Assembly: GCA_020352495.1 (NCBI GenBank)
Contig: CP070677.1
Span: 1,862,959-1,902,623, forward strand
Reading direction: 5' to 3'
Source: Candidatus Latescibacterota bacterium
Lineage (GTDB): Bacteria; Krumholzibacteriota; Krumholzibacteriia; WVZY01
DNA: 39,665 bases
This document shows positions 22,252 through 31,425 of this stretch, in pieces. Under the pieces are notes generated by a model. The model did not search any database, was not told the origin of the DNA, and worked only from the letters and a program-made list of their open reading frames with translations. The translations under genes were made by a program, and so were the position numbers. Within the stretch, counting starts at the first letter, position 1, and every line of letters begins with the position of its first letter.

Positions 22252-22915
22252 AGGTCCGGTAGTCTTCCTTTTGGTGCCGGACGATCTCGCCTTCCATCAT
22301 ATAAATGACATCTTCGGCGATGTTGGTGGCCTGATCTGCGATCCTTTCAAGACAACGCGACACACTGAACCACTGAATCTGTCCTTCGATCTGATCCGGG
22401 CGTTCGCGTATCTCGGCCTGGACTCTCGCAAACACACTCCGGTGAAGCTCGTCGACCTCACCATCGAGCGCGCGGACTTTGGCCGCTTTGTTTGTATCCA
22501 TATTGACGAGCGCGTCGAGGCTCTCGCGAAGCATCACCCGCACCTTCTCGACCATGGGTGGAATCACCGGTGGGGCCTCGATATGCTTGTGTTGGGCGAG
22601 GTACACGGCCCGCTCTGCAATATTGGTCGCCTGATCTCCGATCCGTTCGAGGTCGTTGTTGATCTTGAGAACGGCGATTATAAAACGAAGATCCATGGCC
22701 ACCGGCTGGTGAAGTGCGAGAATCTTTAGGCACTCTTCTTCGAGTTCGACCTCGAGGGCGTCGATTTCGGCGTCTCCATCGAGGACCTGGTGCGCCATCG
22801 CGGAATCCCGCTCCTCGGTTGCAGTGACCGCCTTGCGAACGCTCTCTTCTACCGCGGCGCTGAGCGAGAGGATACGTTTCTTGAGTCTCTCGATTTCGAT
22901 TTTGAGCCTTACCAA
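22250..22915 (-). CDS. phoU: PhoU phosphate-signalling protein
   Basis: 221 residues from TTG 22915, 7 bases after GGAGG. Longer starts add residues unlike the family. It is an all-helical protein of two PhoU repeats. Each has the metal-binding box, NNDLERIGDQATNIAERAVYL in the first half and SRCLERIADQATNIAEDVIYM in the second. PhoU links the Pst phosphate transporter to PhoR and keeps the kinase inhibited when phosphate is ample. It follows phoR by 84 bases in the same direction. No pstSCAB is in the window. Confidence 0.95.
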   Translation of the reverse strand: MVRLKIEIERLKKRILSLSAAVEESVRKAVTATEERDSAMAHQVLDGDAEIDALEVELEEECLKILALHQPVAMDLRFIIAVLKINNDLERIGDQATNIAERAVYLAQHKHIEAPPVIPPMVEKVRVMLRESLDALVNMDTNKAAKVRALDGEVDELHRSVFARVQAEIRERPDQIEGQIQWFSVSRCLERIADQATNIAEDVIYMMEGEIVRHQKEDYRT

Positions 22916-22999
22916 TTGGGTTCCTCCGAAGGATAATGTTTCATTCTTGAGATGTTTTTGCCAGTCTTTTCCACCCGCGGGTCCAGACAATCACCTGAG

Positions 23000-24772
23000 T
23001 CATCGGACGGGAAGATGAATTGTAAAGACACTCCCTTCACCCAGGACGCTTTCGACGTCCACCCGTCCCCCGTGGACCAGCGCGACGTGCTTGACGATGG
23101 CAAGCCCAAGGCCCGTTCCACCCTGTTCCCGGCTTCTGGCACGGTCCGTTCGGTAAAACCGTTCGAAAAGTCGGGGAAGATGTTTCTTCTCGATCCCCCA
23201 CCCGTGATCTCTTACCGTGACAACGACCTCCTCCCCCCTCTTCTCGGCGCCGACTTCCACCTCCGTGCCGGGTTCGCTGTATTTCACGGCGTTGTCGATC
23301 AGATTTACTATGGCATGTTCGAGCAGCTGTGCGTTGACACGACCCTCCACCACGTCATCACCGTGCAGTTTCACCGACACATCTCTCACTTGTGTACGCG
23401 GTCTGCTGACCTCGATCGCCGAATGGATGATGCCAACGAGGTTCTGTGGCTCGAATTCGATCTCGTCCCTTTCGGTTTCCTGCTCGAGCCTCGACAGTGA
23501 CAACAAATCCTCGATGATCGAGTCCAGCCTCTCGCTGTGTTTCGCTATTATCTTCAGGAATCGCTCGAGGTCTTGGGCGCTGTGCATCGCGCCTCCCAGA
23601 AGCGTTTCCACAAAACCTTTGATTGTTGTTATCGGAGTCTTGAGCTCGTGAGAAACGTTTGCGACAAAATCGCGTCGTATCTTCTCGAGTCTACGGATCT
23701 CCGTAATGTCATCCAGTACCAACAACGCGCCAATGTTGGCATCTTGCGCATCTCGAAGCGATGTTCCGTGGACTTGCAGCACCCGCTCTTCTGGATCGTA
23801 GATTGCGATCTCACCCTCGACCGGGGTGTCGCTCGAGAGCGTTTCCGTTGCGAGTTTCTCGAGCTCCGGGTTTCGAACGATTTCCTGCAGGGGCCGCCCG
23901 TGGACGTCTTCGGGCCGAATGTTGAACAACTCCGCGGCAGCGTGATTGATCGTGATGATTCGTTCCTCTGAGTCGATCGCCAGCACACTTTCAACCATAC
24001 TGGCGAGTACGGCCTGCTGCTCGTTCCGTTGTTCGATCATTGTGCGAAGACGGGCATCGAGCCGTTCTGCCATCTTGTTCATTGCGATCGCGAGGCTTCC
24101 AATTTCTTCAGAGTCGGGTACGGCAAGTGGAACTTTGAGCTCTCCATGCGCGAACCGCTCGGCGGCGCGTTCGAGGTCCACCAACGGCCGGGCAATCCGC
24201 TTTGACATTATGAGACTGGCGACGGCGACAATCACTGCAAGAAAAACCGCTCCAACAGCGATTTTTCCGTAAATGGATCGAAGCGCGCTGTCGATTGCAC
24301 TGGTGGGAATCGAGGTTCTAACGACGGCCAATGTTTCACGCCCCTCGGAGAGCGGAATGGCCAGATACATCATGTTGGTTTTGAGTGTCGCGCTGTAACG
24401 CAGCGAGCGACCGGTTTGTCCCGACATCGCCTCGATGATCTCGGGGCGGTCGGCGTGGTTTTCCATCTGCGCGGGCTCTTCATCGGAATCCCCCACGACC
24501 TCACCGGTCGGAAGTATAATCGTGATTCGTGTCCGGGACTCTCTGCCAAGCTCTTTACAGAGTTGGTCGATCCTCTCGAATTCCCGAGCTGCGATAGGCG
24601 TCCCGATTTGGCTTCGGAAAAGCGTCGCTCTGGCTTCGAGATCCGCAGCGACCTCGTCGAGATAAAAGACACGGAGTGAACGCGAGGCATACCATGTCAC
24701 GGCCAGCACCAAAAAAAGAGTGATGAGAAGAAAAGATGGATAGATCTGCCAGAGTAGTCGTTTTCTACGCAT
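23000..24772 (-). CDS. phoR: PhoR-like membrane sensor histidine kinase
   Basis: 590 residues. TM1 is at about 10-30. A periplasmic part of about 135 residues (31-168) follows, then TM2 at about 169-189, HAMP at 190-243, and PAS at about 250-360 (VLAIDSEERIITINHAAAELF). The H-box FVANVSHELKTPITTIKG has the phosphorylated histidine at 375. The ATPase domain carries NLIDNAVKYS, VTVRDHGWGIEKKHLPRLFERFYR and GGTGLGLAIVKH. With phoB upstream and phoU downstream it is most likely the phosphate-limitation kinase. The larger periplasmic domain differs from E. coli PhoR (nearly none) but is usual in many phyla. Confidence 0.93.
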   Translation of the reverse strand: MRRKRLLWQIYPSFLLITLFLVLAVTWYASRSLRVFYLDEVAADLEARATLFRSQIGTPIAAREFERIDQLCKELGRESRTRITIILPTGEVVGDSDEEPAQMENHADRPEIIEAMSGQTGRSLRYSATLKTNMMYLAIPLSEGRETLAVVRTSIPTSAIDSALRSIYGKIAVGAVFLAVIVAVASLIMSKRIARPLVDLERAAERFAHGELKVPLAVPDSEEIGSLAIAMNKMAERLDARLRTMIEQRNEQQAVLASMVESVLAIDSEERIITINHAAAELFNIRPEDVHGRPLQEIVRNPELEKLATETLSSDTPVEGEIAIYDPEERVLQVHGTSLRDAQDANIGALLVLDDITEIRRLEKIRRDFVANVSHELKTPITTIKGFVETLLGGAMHSAQDLERFLKIIAKHSERLDSIIEDLLSLSRLEQETERDEIEFEPQNLVGIIHSAIEVSRPRTQVRDVSVKLHGDDVVEGRVNAQLLEHAIVNLIDNAVKYSEPGTEVEVGAEKRGEEVVVTVRDHGWGIEKKHLPRLFERFYRTDRARSREQGGTGLGLAIVKHVALVHGGRVDVESVLGEGSVFTIHLPVR

Positions 24773-24836
24773 AGAGCTTCGCGCGATTACAGACGGTTCG
24801 TAGACCTAAGGGGCCAAACGGTGGTGTATCGACGAT

Positions 24837-25541
24837 TTAATCCGAGTCTTCGCCGGGCTCCTTGAAACGGTACCCCACACCGCGAACGGTCTGGATATAG
24901 TGCCCGTACTTGCCAAGCTTCTTTCGGAGACCGACGATCTGGACATCCACGGACCGGTCGGTCACCGCGTAATCTCCCCCGCGTACCGCTTCAACGATTT
25001 GATACCGCGTAAATACCCAACCCGGCCGCCGGACCAGATAGTGGAGGATTTCGTATTCCGTAAATGTCAGGCTGACCGGCCTGCCTTTGACCAACACTTC
25101 GTGCCGGCCAGGATGAATCTCGATTTCATCGATCCTGATGGGAACCTGGTCGTCGGAGACGCCCTTCGCGCCCCGCCGGAGCACGGCGCGAACCCTCGCG
25201 ACTAGCACCTTTGGACTAAACGGTTTCGTAATGTAGTCCTCTGCACCGAGTTCGAGACCGACGACGATATCGGTCTCTTCCCCTTTTGCGGTCAACATCA
25301 CGATGGGAATTTCCGACGTCCTCGTGTCCGCCTTCAGCTGCCTGCAGACTTCCAGCCCATCCAATCCAGGCAACATGAGATCGAGAATAATGAGATCGGG
25401 TTTTTCTGAGTGGGCTATGTCGAGGGTTCTCTCTCCGCTCGTGACGCGGATTACGTTGTAGCCTTCATGCGAGAGATTATAGTCGACCAGCTCGAGAATA
25501 TCCTCTTCGTCATCCACGGCGAGGACGGTCTTGGGAGCCAT
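24837..25541 (-). CDS. phoB: PhoB-like OmpR-family response regulator
   Basis: 234 residues from ATG 25541, 8 bases after AGAGGT; an upstream in-frame extension of 62 residues lacks family likeness. In the receiver domain D10, D11, the phospho-acceptor D54 (LIILDLMLPG) and K106 (YITKPFSP) are all present. The winged-helix DNA-binding domain has LTFTEYEILHYLVRRPGWVFTR and YIQTVRGVGYRFKEPG. It should activate phosphate-starvation genes. The leader region (25542-25740) holds its promoter, which overlaps that of the divergent YihY gene. Confidence 0.95.
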   Translation of the reverse strand: MAPKTVLAVDDEEDILELVDYNLSHEGYNVIRVTSGERTLDIAHSEKPDLIILDLMLPGLDGLEVCRQLKADTRTSEIPIVMLTAKGEETDIVVGLELGAEDYITKPFSPKVLVARVRAVLRRGAKGVSDDQVPIRIDEIEIHPGRHEVLVKGRPVSLTFTEYEILHYLVRRPGWVFTRYQIVEAVRGGDYAVTDRSVDVQIVGLRKKLGKYGHYIQTVRGVGYRFKEPGEDSD

Positions 25542-25691
25542 GTGAAATACCTCTGCTCGATAATGGTTGCGAGCGTGTTCCCGTCGGACGAAGGATAGTG
25601 CGTACCATAAAGAATATGAAGGGTAATCTTCCCGGCCCGAGACGTCCGCCTCTTTATCCGGCGGCGTCCATAACGGCATTGAACCGGGGTG

Positions 25692-25720
25692 TTGACGTAA
25701 TTTCGGCAACGGTTTATGTT
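25692..25720 (+). promoter_or_regulatory. Promoter of the YihY-type gene
   Basis: TTGACG (25692-25697), a 17-base spacer and TATGTT (25715-25720). The -10 overlaps the -10 of the opposing phoB promoter, so the two transcription units may compete. Confidence 0.55.
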
Positions 25721-25751
25721 TTATCAACCCTTGATGTCAACTCTTTTGACA
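25713..25751 (-). promoter_or_regulatory. phoB promoter with TGTCAA-N5-TTGACA inverted repeat
   Basis: On the minus strand TTGACA (25740-25735), 16 bases and CATAAA (25718-25713). The -35 forms one half of a perfect inverted repeat TGTCAA (25735-25740), CTCTT, TTGACA (25746-25751), so a dimeric regulator could cover the -35. Autoregulation by PhoB is known in other bacteria, but the site here is an inverted repeat rather than the direct repeat of a pho box. Confidence 0.5.
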
Positions 25752-25818
25752 CCGGAGCACCGACCCTGAGTTGCCAAAGAGATCCAATATACGACTGGAA
25801 CAGAGTGTGAAAAGATTT

Positions 25819-26736
25819 ATGCGAGACAGACCCACCATGACGCCCCGCGACATCGGGAAAGGCGCGTCACGCGCGGTCACGCTGTTTGCGCAGGGTGTCG
25901 CAGGACTTGGCCGCGCGGTTCAAAGAGCCTGGGATGGGTTTTTCGAACGGCGAGTACCGATGATGGCCGCCGGGCTCGCATTCTATTTTCTCCTCGGTTT
26001 GGTCCCGTTCCTTTTTCTTGTCGCCGCGACCAGCGGCTATTTTTTGAGCACGAGTCCCGGCATTCTCGATCAAATAAACGTAACTCTCCTCGAAATCCTC
26101 CCCCCGGGAATCGGTGAAAAGCTGCTCACTGAGATCCAGAGCGCCGCGTCGAACTGGGAAGCGCTCGGCGCCTTGGCGCTTGTTTCGCTCATACTTGTCG
26201 CGATGGGGCTGTTCGACGGATTGGATGAAGGGATCAACGCGGTGATGGGGACAAAGAAGAAGGTTGGTTTTTTGAAGGGCCGGATTATCTCGTTCGCCTA
26301 CATCGTGGGCGCGATTCTGTTTTTCTCGGTGGCGGCGGTGGCCGGATACAGTCTCAAATTGTTTGAGACCATTCCTTTCTTCCAGAGACACCCCGCGTTG
26401 ATCGAGATACTCGGGAAATATTTCTCGGTGTGGGTGTTCGCGGTGTTTCTCCTCGCCCTTTACATGACCCTGCCGGTCAAGACACCCAAACTACTTCACG
26501 CGATCATAGTGGCCCTTGCCGTGACCGGTGCGTGGTCGATCCTGCAGCGGCTAGGAACCTACATTACGGCGGGCATCTCGAGACGACAGGCCATCTACGG
26601 TGCTCTTGCCGGCGCGGCGGTCTTCCTCACGTGGATGTATCTGCTGGCCATCCTCATTTTACTCGGGGCTCGAATCCTTGACTTCTGGCGCGGCTCGTCC
26701 GTGGGTTCGCCCACGGACGCCGACGAATACATGTAG
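25819..26736 (+). CDS. YihY/UPF0761-family inner-membrane protein
   Basis: 305 residues from ATG 25819; a TTG at 25771 and an ATG at 25837 are alternatives. Six membrane helices start with PMMAAGLAFYFLLGLVPFLFLVA. Family landmarks are the A-x-A-F-x-x-L-[LF]-x-[LF]-x-P pattern there, GLFDGLDEGINAVMGTKKKVGF, TLPVKTPKLLHAI, and RRQAIYGALAGAAVFLTWMYLLAILILLGA near the end. The family was once called RNase BN, but that activity belongs to another protein; the real role is unknown. It is divergent from phoB. Confidence 0.92.
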   Translation: MRDRPTMTPRDIGKGASRAVTLFAQGVAGLGRAVQRAWDGFFERRVPMMAAGLAFYFLLGLVPFLFLVAATSGYFLSTSPGILDQINVTLLEILPPGIGEKLLTEIQSAASNWEALGALALVSLILVAMGLFDGLDEGINAVMGTKKKVGFLKGRIISFAYIVGAILFFSVAAVAGYSLKLFETIPFFQRHPALIEILGKYFSVWVFAVFLLALYMTLPVKTPKLLHAIIVALAVTGAWSILQRLGTYITAGISRRQAIYGALAGAAVFLTWMYLLAILILLGARILDFWRGSSVGSPTDADEYM

Positions 26737-26866
26737 ACGCATCACACGGCTCGGACGCTCCCGTTCGCCGGCCATGACGCCGCTAGTTCCCGGCATGTCC
26801 GCCCGGCAGCGTGCCCCATTGACACCCACCGAGGCACCCGGTTAGAATTTGTATGGAGACAAAGGC

Positions 26867-26895
26867 TTAAAAATCTCCCTTTTTTTTGTTATAAT
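26867..26895 (+). promoter_or_regulatory. Promoter of the Crp/Fnr gene
   Basis: TTAAAA (26867-26872), a 17-base spacer and a perfect TATAAT (26890-26895), in an AT-rich island with a T-run, 30 bases before the ATG at 26925. Confidence 0.65.
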
Positions 26896-26924
26896 ATTAA
26901 GTCGGGCCAAGCCCTTGCCGGAAA

Positions 26925-27638
26925 ATGATACAGCACTTTCAGAAACCCTACTGTACCGATTGCGAACACCGCATCAACTCGATATTGCGGGACCTCGATG
27001 ACTACGCGCTCGACACCCTGGATTCCACAAAGGCTTGTTACGTCTACAAAAAGGGCCAGGTAATCTTCACCGAAGGAATTCCCCCGACCGGTCTCTTTTG
27101 CATACACAAAGGAAAGGTCAAAGTCTACAAGACGGGAGACGAGGGGCGTGAGAAGATCATGCGACTGGCCGGGGATGGTGACGTGATCGGGTACCGGTCG
27201 CTCATCAGTGGAGAACCTGCTACGGTGTCGGCCGCCGCCCTCGAAGAGTCCGTCATTTGTTGCATCCCACAGGAGACCTTCTTCAAGTTGTTGAGGGCCA
27301 ACGGCAGTTTTTCGATGCGCATCATCAAGCTTCTCTCCGGTGAGCTCGACAGGGCGGAAGAAGAGATCGTTCACCTTGCCCAGAAACCTGTTCGGGAACG
27401 GCTTGCGGAAGCCCTGCTCCTTCTAAAGGAAACCTACGGCACGGAGGATGGCGACAGTTCGGCGCTCAACGTAAGGCTCTCGCGCGAAGAACTCGCCAGC
27501 ATGGTTGGGACCGCAATCGAAACGCTCGTTCGCACGATCGCAGAATTCAAACGTGAGCGTTTGATAACGACGGAAAAGAAAAAGATACGCATTCTCGATC
27601 TACCGGGCCTCATTAGAGTGGGAAATGTCCACGACTGA
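26925..27638 (+). CDS. Crp/Fnr-family transcription regulator with FNR-like cysteines
   Basis: 237 residues. The cyclic-nucleotide-like beta-barrel is at about 38-125 (GQVIFTEGIPPTGLFCIHKGKVKVYK). A dimer helix follows at about 126-160. The C-terminal HTH is LSREELASMVGTAIETLVRTIAEFKRERLI. The N-terminus has C10-x-x-C13 (YCTDCEHR) and a C112-C113 pair in SVICCIP, at the place of FNR C122 (VCEIP). The third N-terminal cysteine of the FNR cluster is not in its usual spacing, though C38 might replace it. The protein may sense oxygen or redox state through Fe-S, or may simply be a Crp homologue; ligand unknown. It is a single-gene unit with its own promoter. Confidence 0.9.
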   Translation: MIQHFQKPYCTDCEHRINSILRDLDDYALDTLDSTKACYVYKKGQVIFTEGIPPTGLFCIHKGKVKVYKTGDEGREKIMRLAGDGDVIGYRSLISGEPATVSAAALEESVICCIPQETFFKLLRANGSFSMRIIKLLSGELDRAEEEIVHLAQKPVRERLAEALLLLKETYGTEDGDSSALNVRLSREELASMVGTAIETLVRTIAEFKRERLITTEKKKIRILDLPGLIRVGNVHD

Positions 27639-27778
27639 CCTCCACACTAACCTCACGTTCCTCGCAACCCACCATCGGCACATTGGAGAACGGAAACCGT
27701 TCTCGTAAAAGCCTCTAACAAATTGGACGCCTACGTCTCGAGCACGGCGGCCCGACCCCAACCACCGAAGCTCTGTTC

Positions 27779-27806
27779 TTGACAACGCTCGAGGCTGTTT
27801 TATTCT
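27779..27806 (+). promoter_or_regulatory. Promoter of the AsmA-family gene
   Basis: TTGACA (27779-27784), a 16-base spacer and TATTCT (27801-27806), giving a leader of about 90 bases before the ATG at 27902. Confidence 0.6.
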
Positions 27807-27901
27807 GAAATCGGTGTCAGGACCGAAGTGCGGGAAACGGTCGGGCGCGGTGGTTGGCGCCCTCTCGGACGGCGTGTCTGCAAAAAGGAGTCTAAAGTTC
27901 G

Positions 27902-30301
27902 ATGCGAAAACTCGTCATCATCGGTATCGTTTTAATTGTCCTTGTCGGAGCCGTGGCCCTGCTCCTCGTCAACCTCGATGGGATCGTAAACAAGAACAAG
28001 GACTTTCTGCTTGACCGCGCAGAGGCTACGCTGGGACGGAAGGTCAGTGTCGGCGAGATTGGTGTAACGCTTCGCGGAGGCATTGGTGTCAACCTCAAGG
28101 ACGTGTCGCTCGCCGATGATCCATCTTTCGCCAACGAACCATTTGTCGAAGCTTCCGACCTGCAGGTCAATGCCAAGATTCTTCCCCTTCTTCGAAAACA
28201 GTTCCGGGTCAAGCGTGTGATATTGCGCAACCCGGTCATCCGTCTCATCCGCAACGAGGACGGAAACCTGAACATCCTATCCCTCACGCAATTCGAACGC
28301 GGGGACGAGCCGTCCGAGGTATCGGAAACGGGACGACGTATCGGTGGCGCCGCACCTCTCTTGATATCTTTGGCAAGCATCGATAACGGCGAGGTGCACT
28401 TTGTCGACAAAAAGGATAGCCTCGAACTACGTGTGACAAAGATCGAATCGTCGGTCAAGGATCTCGATTTGGAGAAGCCGATCTCCCTCGAACTCGAGGC
28501 GGCTCTTGTCTCGGACGAAAGAAACGTCAAGTTGAGCGGCACATTCGGGCCGGTGGGAAGCGATCCTTCTTCACAACCTGATTTCCCGATCCAGGCCGAG
28601 GTCGACCTCACACCGATCGATTTGACCAAGTTGTTCGAATCCTTCCCCCGATTGAAACAAGGCCTGCCACCGGATCTCAGCATGGAAGGTTCCGCAACGG
28701 TTCGTGTTCGCGCCGACGGCCGGTTATCGGACATGACCGTGTCGTTGGATCTCGATGGAACACAGATTCACGTTCGGGGACCACAGGGTTTCGAAAAGGC
28801 GGCCGGTATCGCGCTGACGTTCAGCGGCGATACTCGTTACTCCAAGGAGAGACTCACGCTTAACGGGGCCGAGCTGCGCTTTGGCCCCCTGGAGACCCAA
28901 CTCGACGGCGACATTCTTTTTGGACCGCCGCCGGCGCTCGACATAGACGTCAAATCGAAAAACGTGAACCTCGCGGGATGGGAGTCGATTGTCCCGATGG
29001 TCGCGGAGTACGGGCTTTCGGGGAGTGCCGACATCGCCGCAAAGATCGAGGGCAGTGTGGGGGCGGGGCGGACTCCATCGATCACTGGGACTGCCAAAAT
29101 TTCCAATGCCCAGGCGACGCTCCCCCAGTATCCAAAGCCGCTGACAGAGATCGGTTCGGACATTGCATTCTCCGAAAAGAGGGCCGAGGCGCGCGACCTT
29201 TCGCTTCGCATCGGCGGGTCAACCGTTGAGGGGAGCGCTACCATCGAGAACTTCACCCGTCCCGTTATCGACTATGCGGTACGATCGTCCTCTCTCGCGC
29301 TTGCCGACCTTCGTCCACCACAGCCGAACATTAAAAAACCCGAGATCCTCAAAAATGTAACGGCGCAAGGTCGGCTGATTGCCGGCGACGACCCGACCGG
29401 CGGCGGGACGATTGCTTCACCGGCCGGTTCGATCGCCAACTTTGACTATGAGGACTTGAACGCAACGTTTTCCATAGCGGGGAAGAAGATCCTGATCGAT
29501 GACATGAAAGCTCGCACCATGGGTGGCGAGCTTGCCGGCAAGGGCCAAATCACGACGGGTGATGAATCGACGACGTTCGATTTTCAAGCCAAGGCGAATG
29601 GGGTTGATATAACCGAGCTGTTCAGTGCCCTTCCCGGATCGGTCCAACAGAGCCTGCGCGGGACGGCGAGCCTGGATCTGAGAATTTCCGGAGCGGGGCG
29701 CGAGTGGGGCGAAATGAAGAAGACGTTAAACGGTGACGGGCTTGCCGAAGTGCTTCAAGGAGAGATAATCGACTGGAATATCGGACGCAGTCTGTTCGCC
29801 GAAATCGATCGGTTCGCCGGGTCGAGCCTGATATCACAGCAGGTGAGAAACAAATACCCCAAAGTCTTCGATCGACAGCACACGGAATTCAAGAACCTGG
29901 CGAGCGATTTTGTCATCCAAGACGGAAAACTTTTGGCGAGAAATCTACAGCTCAATCACGACGACTATCGGATCAAAGGAAGGGGTTCTCTCGACTTCGA
30001 TCGCGGGCTCGAGTTCGTCGCTACATTTGTCGTATCGAACCAGCTCTCGGCGGATTTGATAAACCAGTACAGCGCCGCCAAACATCTAAAGAACCAACAA
30101 GGCCAGATAGAAGTGCCGATCGTTCTCTCGGGGACCCTCCCCGGTGTCAAAGTGAGACCCGACTCCGACTACTTGCGCAGCGTGATGAGCAAGGCCCTCG
30201 TCGACGAGGGACTCGATCTTCTCAAAAAGAAAAACTTGAAGGACATCTTCCCTTTCGGCAAGAAATCGGAGTCAAAAGCGGACTCGACCCAAAAACGCTA
30301 G
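27902..30301 (+). CDS. AsmA-family envelope protein
   Basis: 799 residues. AAGGAG precedes the ATG by 11 bases. One N-terminal membrane helix (residues 5-23) is followed by the AsmA start pattern: LLDRAEATLGRKVSVGEIGVTLRGGIGVNLKDVSLADDP. Long stretches of alternating hydrophobic residues rich in G, S, T and D follow, as expected for the repeating beta-groove of AsmA/TamB-like bridges. The C-terminal part (about 500-760) has FDFQAKANGVDITELFSALP, GTASLDLRISGAG and YRIKGRGSLDFDRGLEF, typical of the AsmA C-terminal domain. Proteins of this group are thought to help move phospholipids between the two membranes. The end is convergent with the deacetylase gene, 7 bases away. Confidence 0.9.
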   Translation: MRKLVIIGIVLIVLVGAVALLLVNLDGIVNKNKDFLLDRAEATLGRKVSVGEIGVTLRGGIGVNLKDVSLADDPSFANEPFVEASDLQVNAKILPLLRKQFRVKRVILRNPVIRLIRNEDGNLNILSLTQFERGDEPSEVSETGRRIGGAAPLLISLASIDNGEVHFVDKKDSLELRVTKIESSVKDLDLEKPISLELEAALVSDERNVKLSGTFGPVGSDPSSQPDFPIQAEVDLTPIDLTKLFESFPRLKQGLPPDLSMEGSATVRVRADGRLSDMTVSLDLDGTQIHVRGPQGFEKAAGIALTFSGDTRYSKERLTLNGAELRFGPLETQLDGDILFGPPPALDIDVKSKNVNLAGWESIVPMVAEYGLSGSADIAAKIEGSVGAGRTPSITGTAKISNAQATLPQYPKPLTEIGSDIAFSEKRAEARDLSLRIGGSTVEGSATIENFTRPVIDYAVRSSSLALADLRPPQPNIKKPEILKNVTAQGRLIAGDDPTGGGTIASPAGSIANFDYEDLNATFSIAGKKILIDDMKARTMGGELAGKGQITTGDESTTFDFQAKANGVDITELFSALPGSVQQSLRGTASLDLRISGAGREWGEMKKTLNGDGLAEVLQGEIIDWNIGRSLFAEIDRFAGSSLISQQVRNKYPKVFDRQHTEFKNLASDFVIQDGKLLARNLQLNHDDYRIKGRGSLDFDRGLEFVATFVVSNQLSADLINQYSAAKHLKNQQGQIEVPIVLSGTLPGVKVRPDSDYLRSVMSKALVDEGLDLLKKKNLKDIFPFGKKSESKADSTQKR

Positions 30302-30308
30302 CGGGGAT

Positions 30309-31334
30309 CTACAGTTTCCAAAACTGCTGTTGGATGTTTCGAACTGCCGAGACGGCAAAACAGGTCTCGCCCCGCCCAACAGGCTCCTCATCCCGTCCTT
30401 GCTCACCCAGTCTATCCAGCACGCAGGCTACCGATTCCGTCATCGCATCCAGATGATAGCCGCCTTCGATCACGGCGGCCATGCGACCCCCTGCGTGATC
30501 CCTGGCTACCGAGAGAAGACTCCCGGTCATGGCGGAAAATCCTTTTGTCGTCAACCTGATCTGCGAGAGAGGATCCAGCTCGTGACCATCGAACCCGGCC
30601 GATATCAAAACGAAATCCGGATCGAACTGTCGAGCGACCGGCTCGACGATCCGGTGAAACGCTTCTATGTACTCCTCATCTCCGTACCCCGGTGGAAACG
30701 GCAGATTGACCGTGTAACCCAACCCCTTTTTTGTACCAAGCTCATCGAGCGCACCGGTGCCAGGGTAGTGCGGATACTCGTGCGTCGACACATACAGGAC
30801 GCTGTCGTCGTCGTAGAAACTGTTTTGGGTACCATTCCCGTGATGGACGTCCCAGTCCATGATCAGAATCCGCGAGAGATCGTATTGGTTTTTGAGATAC
30901 CTGGCCGCAACCGCAACATTATTGAAGAGACAGAACCCCATCGCGCGATCTCTCTCTGCATGATGTCCCGGCGGCCGGACCAGCGCGAACCCGTTGTCGA
31001 TGTCTCCCTTCATCACGGAATCGATCAATGCGAGCAATCCACCGGTCGAGAGGAGGGCCGTTTCGTATGACCGGCTCGAGGCGTGGGTGTCGAGGTCAAA
31101 GACAAAATGTTCTTTCTCCGCCGTGGCTGCGACTCGATCGATGTGTTGCCGATCATGGGTTGATTCCAACTCGTCCACCGTGGCCGGCCGGGGTTCGACA
31201 CGAACGAGCCCCTCCCTCTTGTAGTTTTTCATCAAATCGAGAAGCGCAGCGATCCTCTCGGACCGCTCGGGATGACCGGGGGGATTTATGTGATTCTGAT
31301 AACGTTTGTCGAGGACGTACCCGGTTTTCAACAT
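30309..31334 (-). CDS. Histone-deacetylase superfamily amidohydrolase (AcuC/HdaH-like)
   Basis: 341 residues from ATG 31334; earlier starts at 31343 and 31370 add only a few residues. The catalytic features are complete: GHPERSERI near the N-terminus, RPPGHHAE with H124 and H125, ILIMDWDVHHGNGTQ with zinc ligands D162 and H164, and ISAGFDGH with zinc ligand D249. Y in the GGYHL turn stands at the usual transition-state position. It removes acyl groups from lysines, polyamines or other amines; the substrate cannot be told from sequence. It is most like the class II bacterial enzymes. It stands alone, head-to-head with the flippase gene. Confidence 0.93.
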   Translation of the reverse strand: MLKTGYVLDKRYQNHINPPGHPERSERIAALLDLMKNYKREGLVRVEPRPATVDELESTHDRQHIDRVAATAEKEHFVFDLDTHASSRSYETALLSTGGLLALIDSVMKGDIDNGFALVRPPGHHAERDRAMGFCLFNNVAVAARYLKNQYDLSRILIMDWDVHHGNGTQNSFYDDDSVLYVSTHEYPHYPGTGALDELGTKKGLGYTVNLPFPPGYGDEEYIEAFHRIVEPVARQFDPDFVLISAGFDGHELDPLSQIRLTTKGFSAMTGSLLSVARDHAGGRMAAVIEGGYHLDAMTESVACVLDRLGEQGRDEEPVGRGETCFAVSAVRNIQQQFWKL

Positions 31335-31425
31335 AGCCCACATGCTACTGCCAACTGGCTTGACCTTCAATAGCTATTGGAGTAAGGTGTCGATAAATCG
31401 TTTCGCGTGACATCGGATTAATGTT

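Noticed and set aside
22250-25541. Complete Pho regulon with Pst transporter
   Set aside because: phoB, phoR and phoU are clear, but no pstS, pstC, pstA or pstB frame is present on either side.
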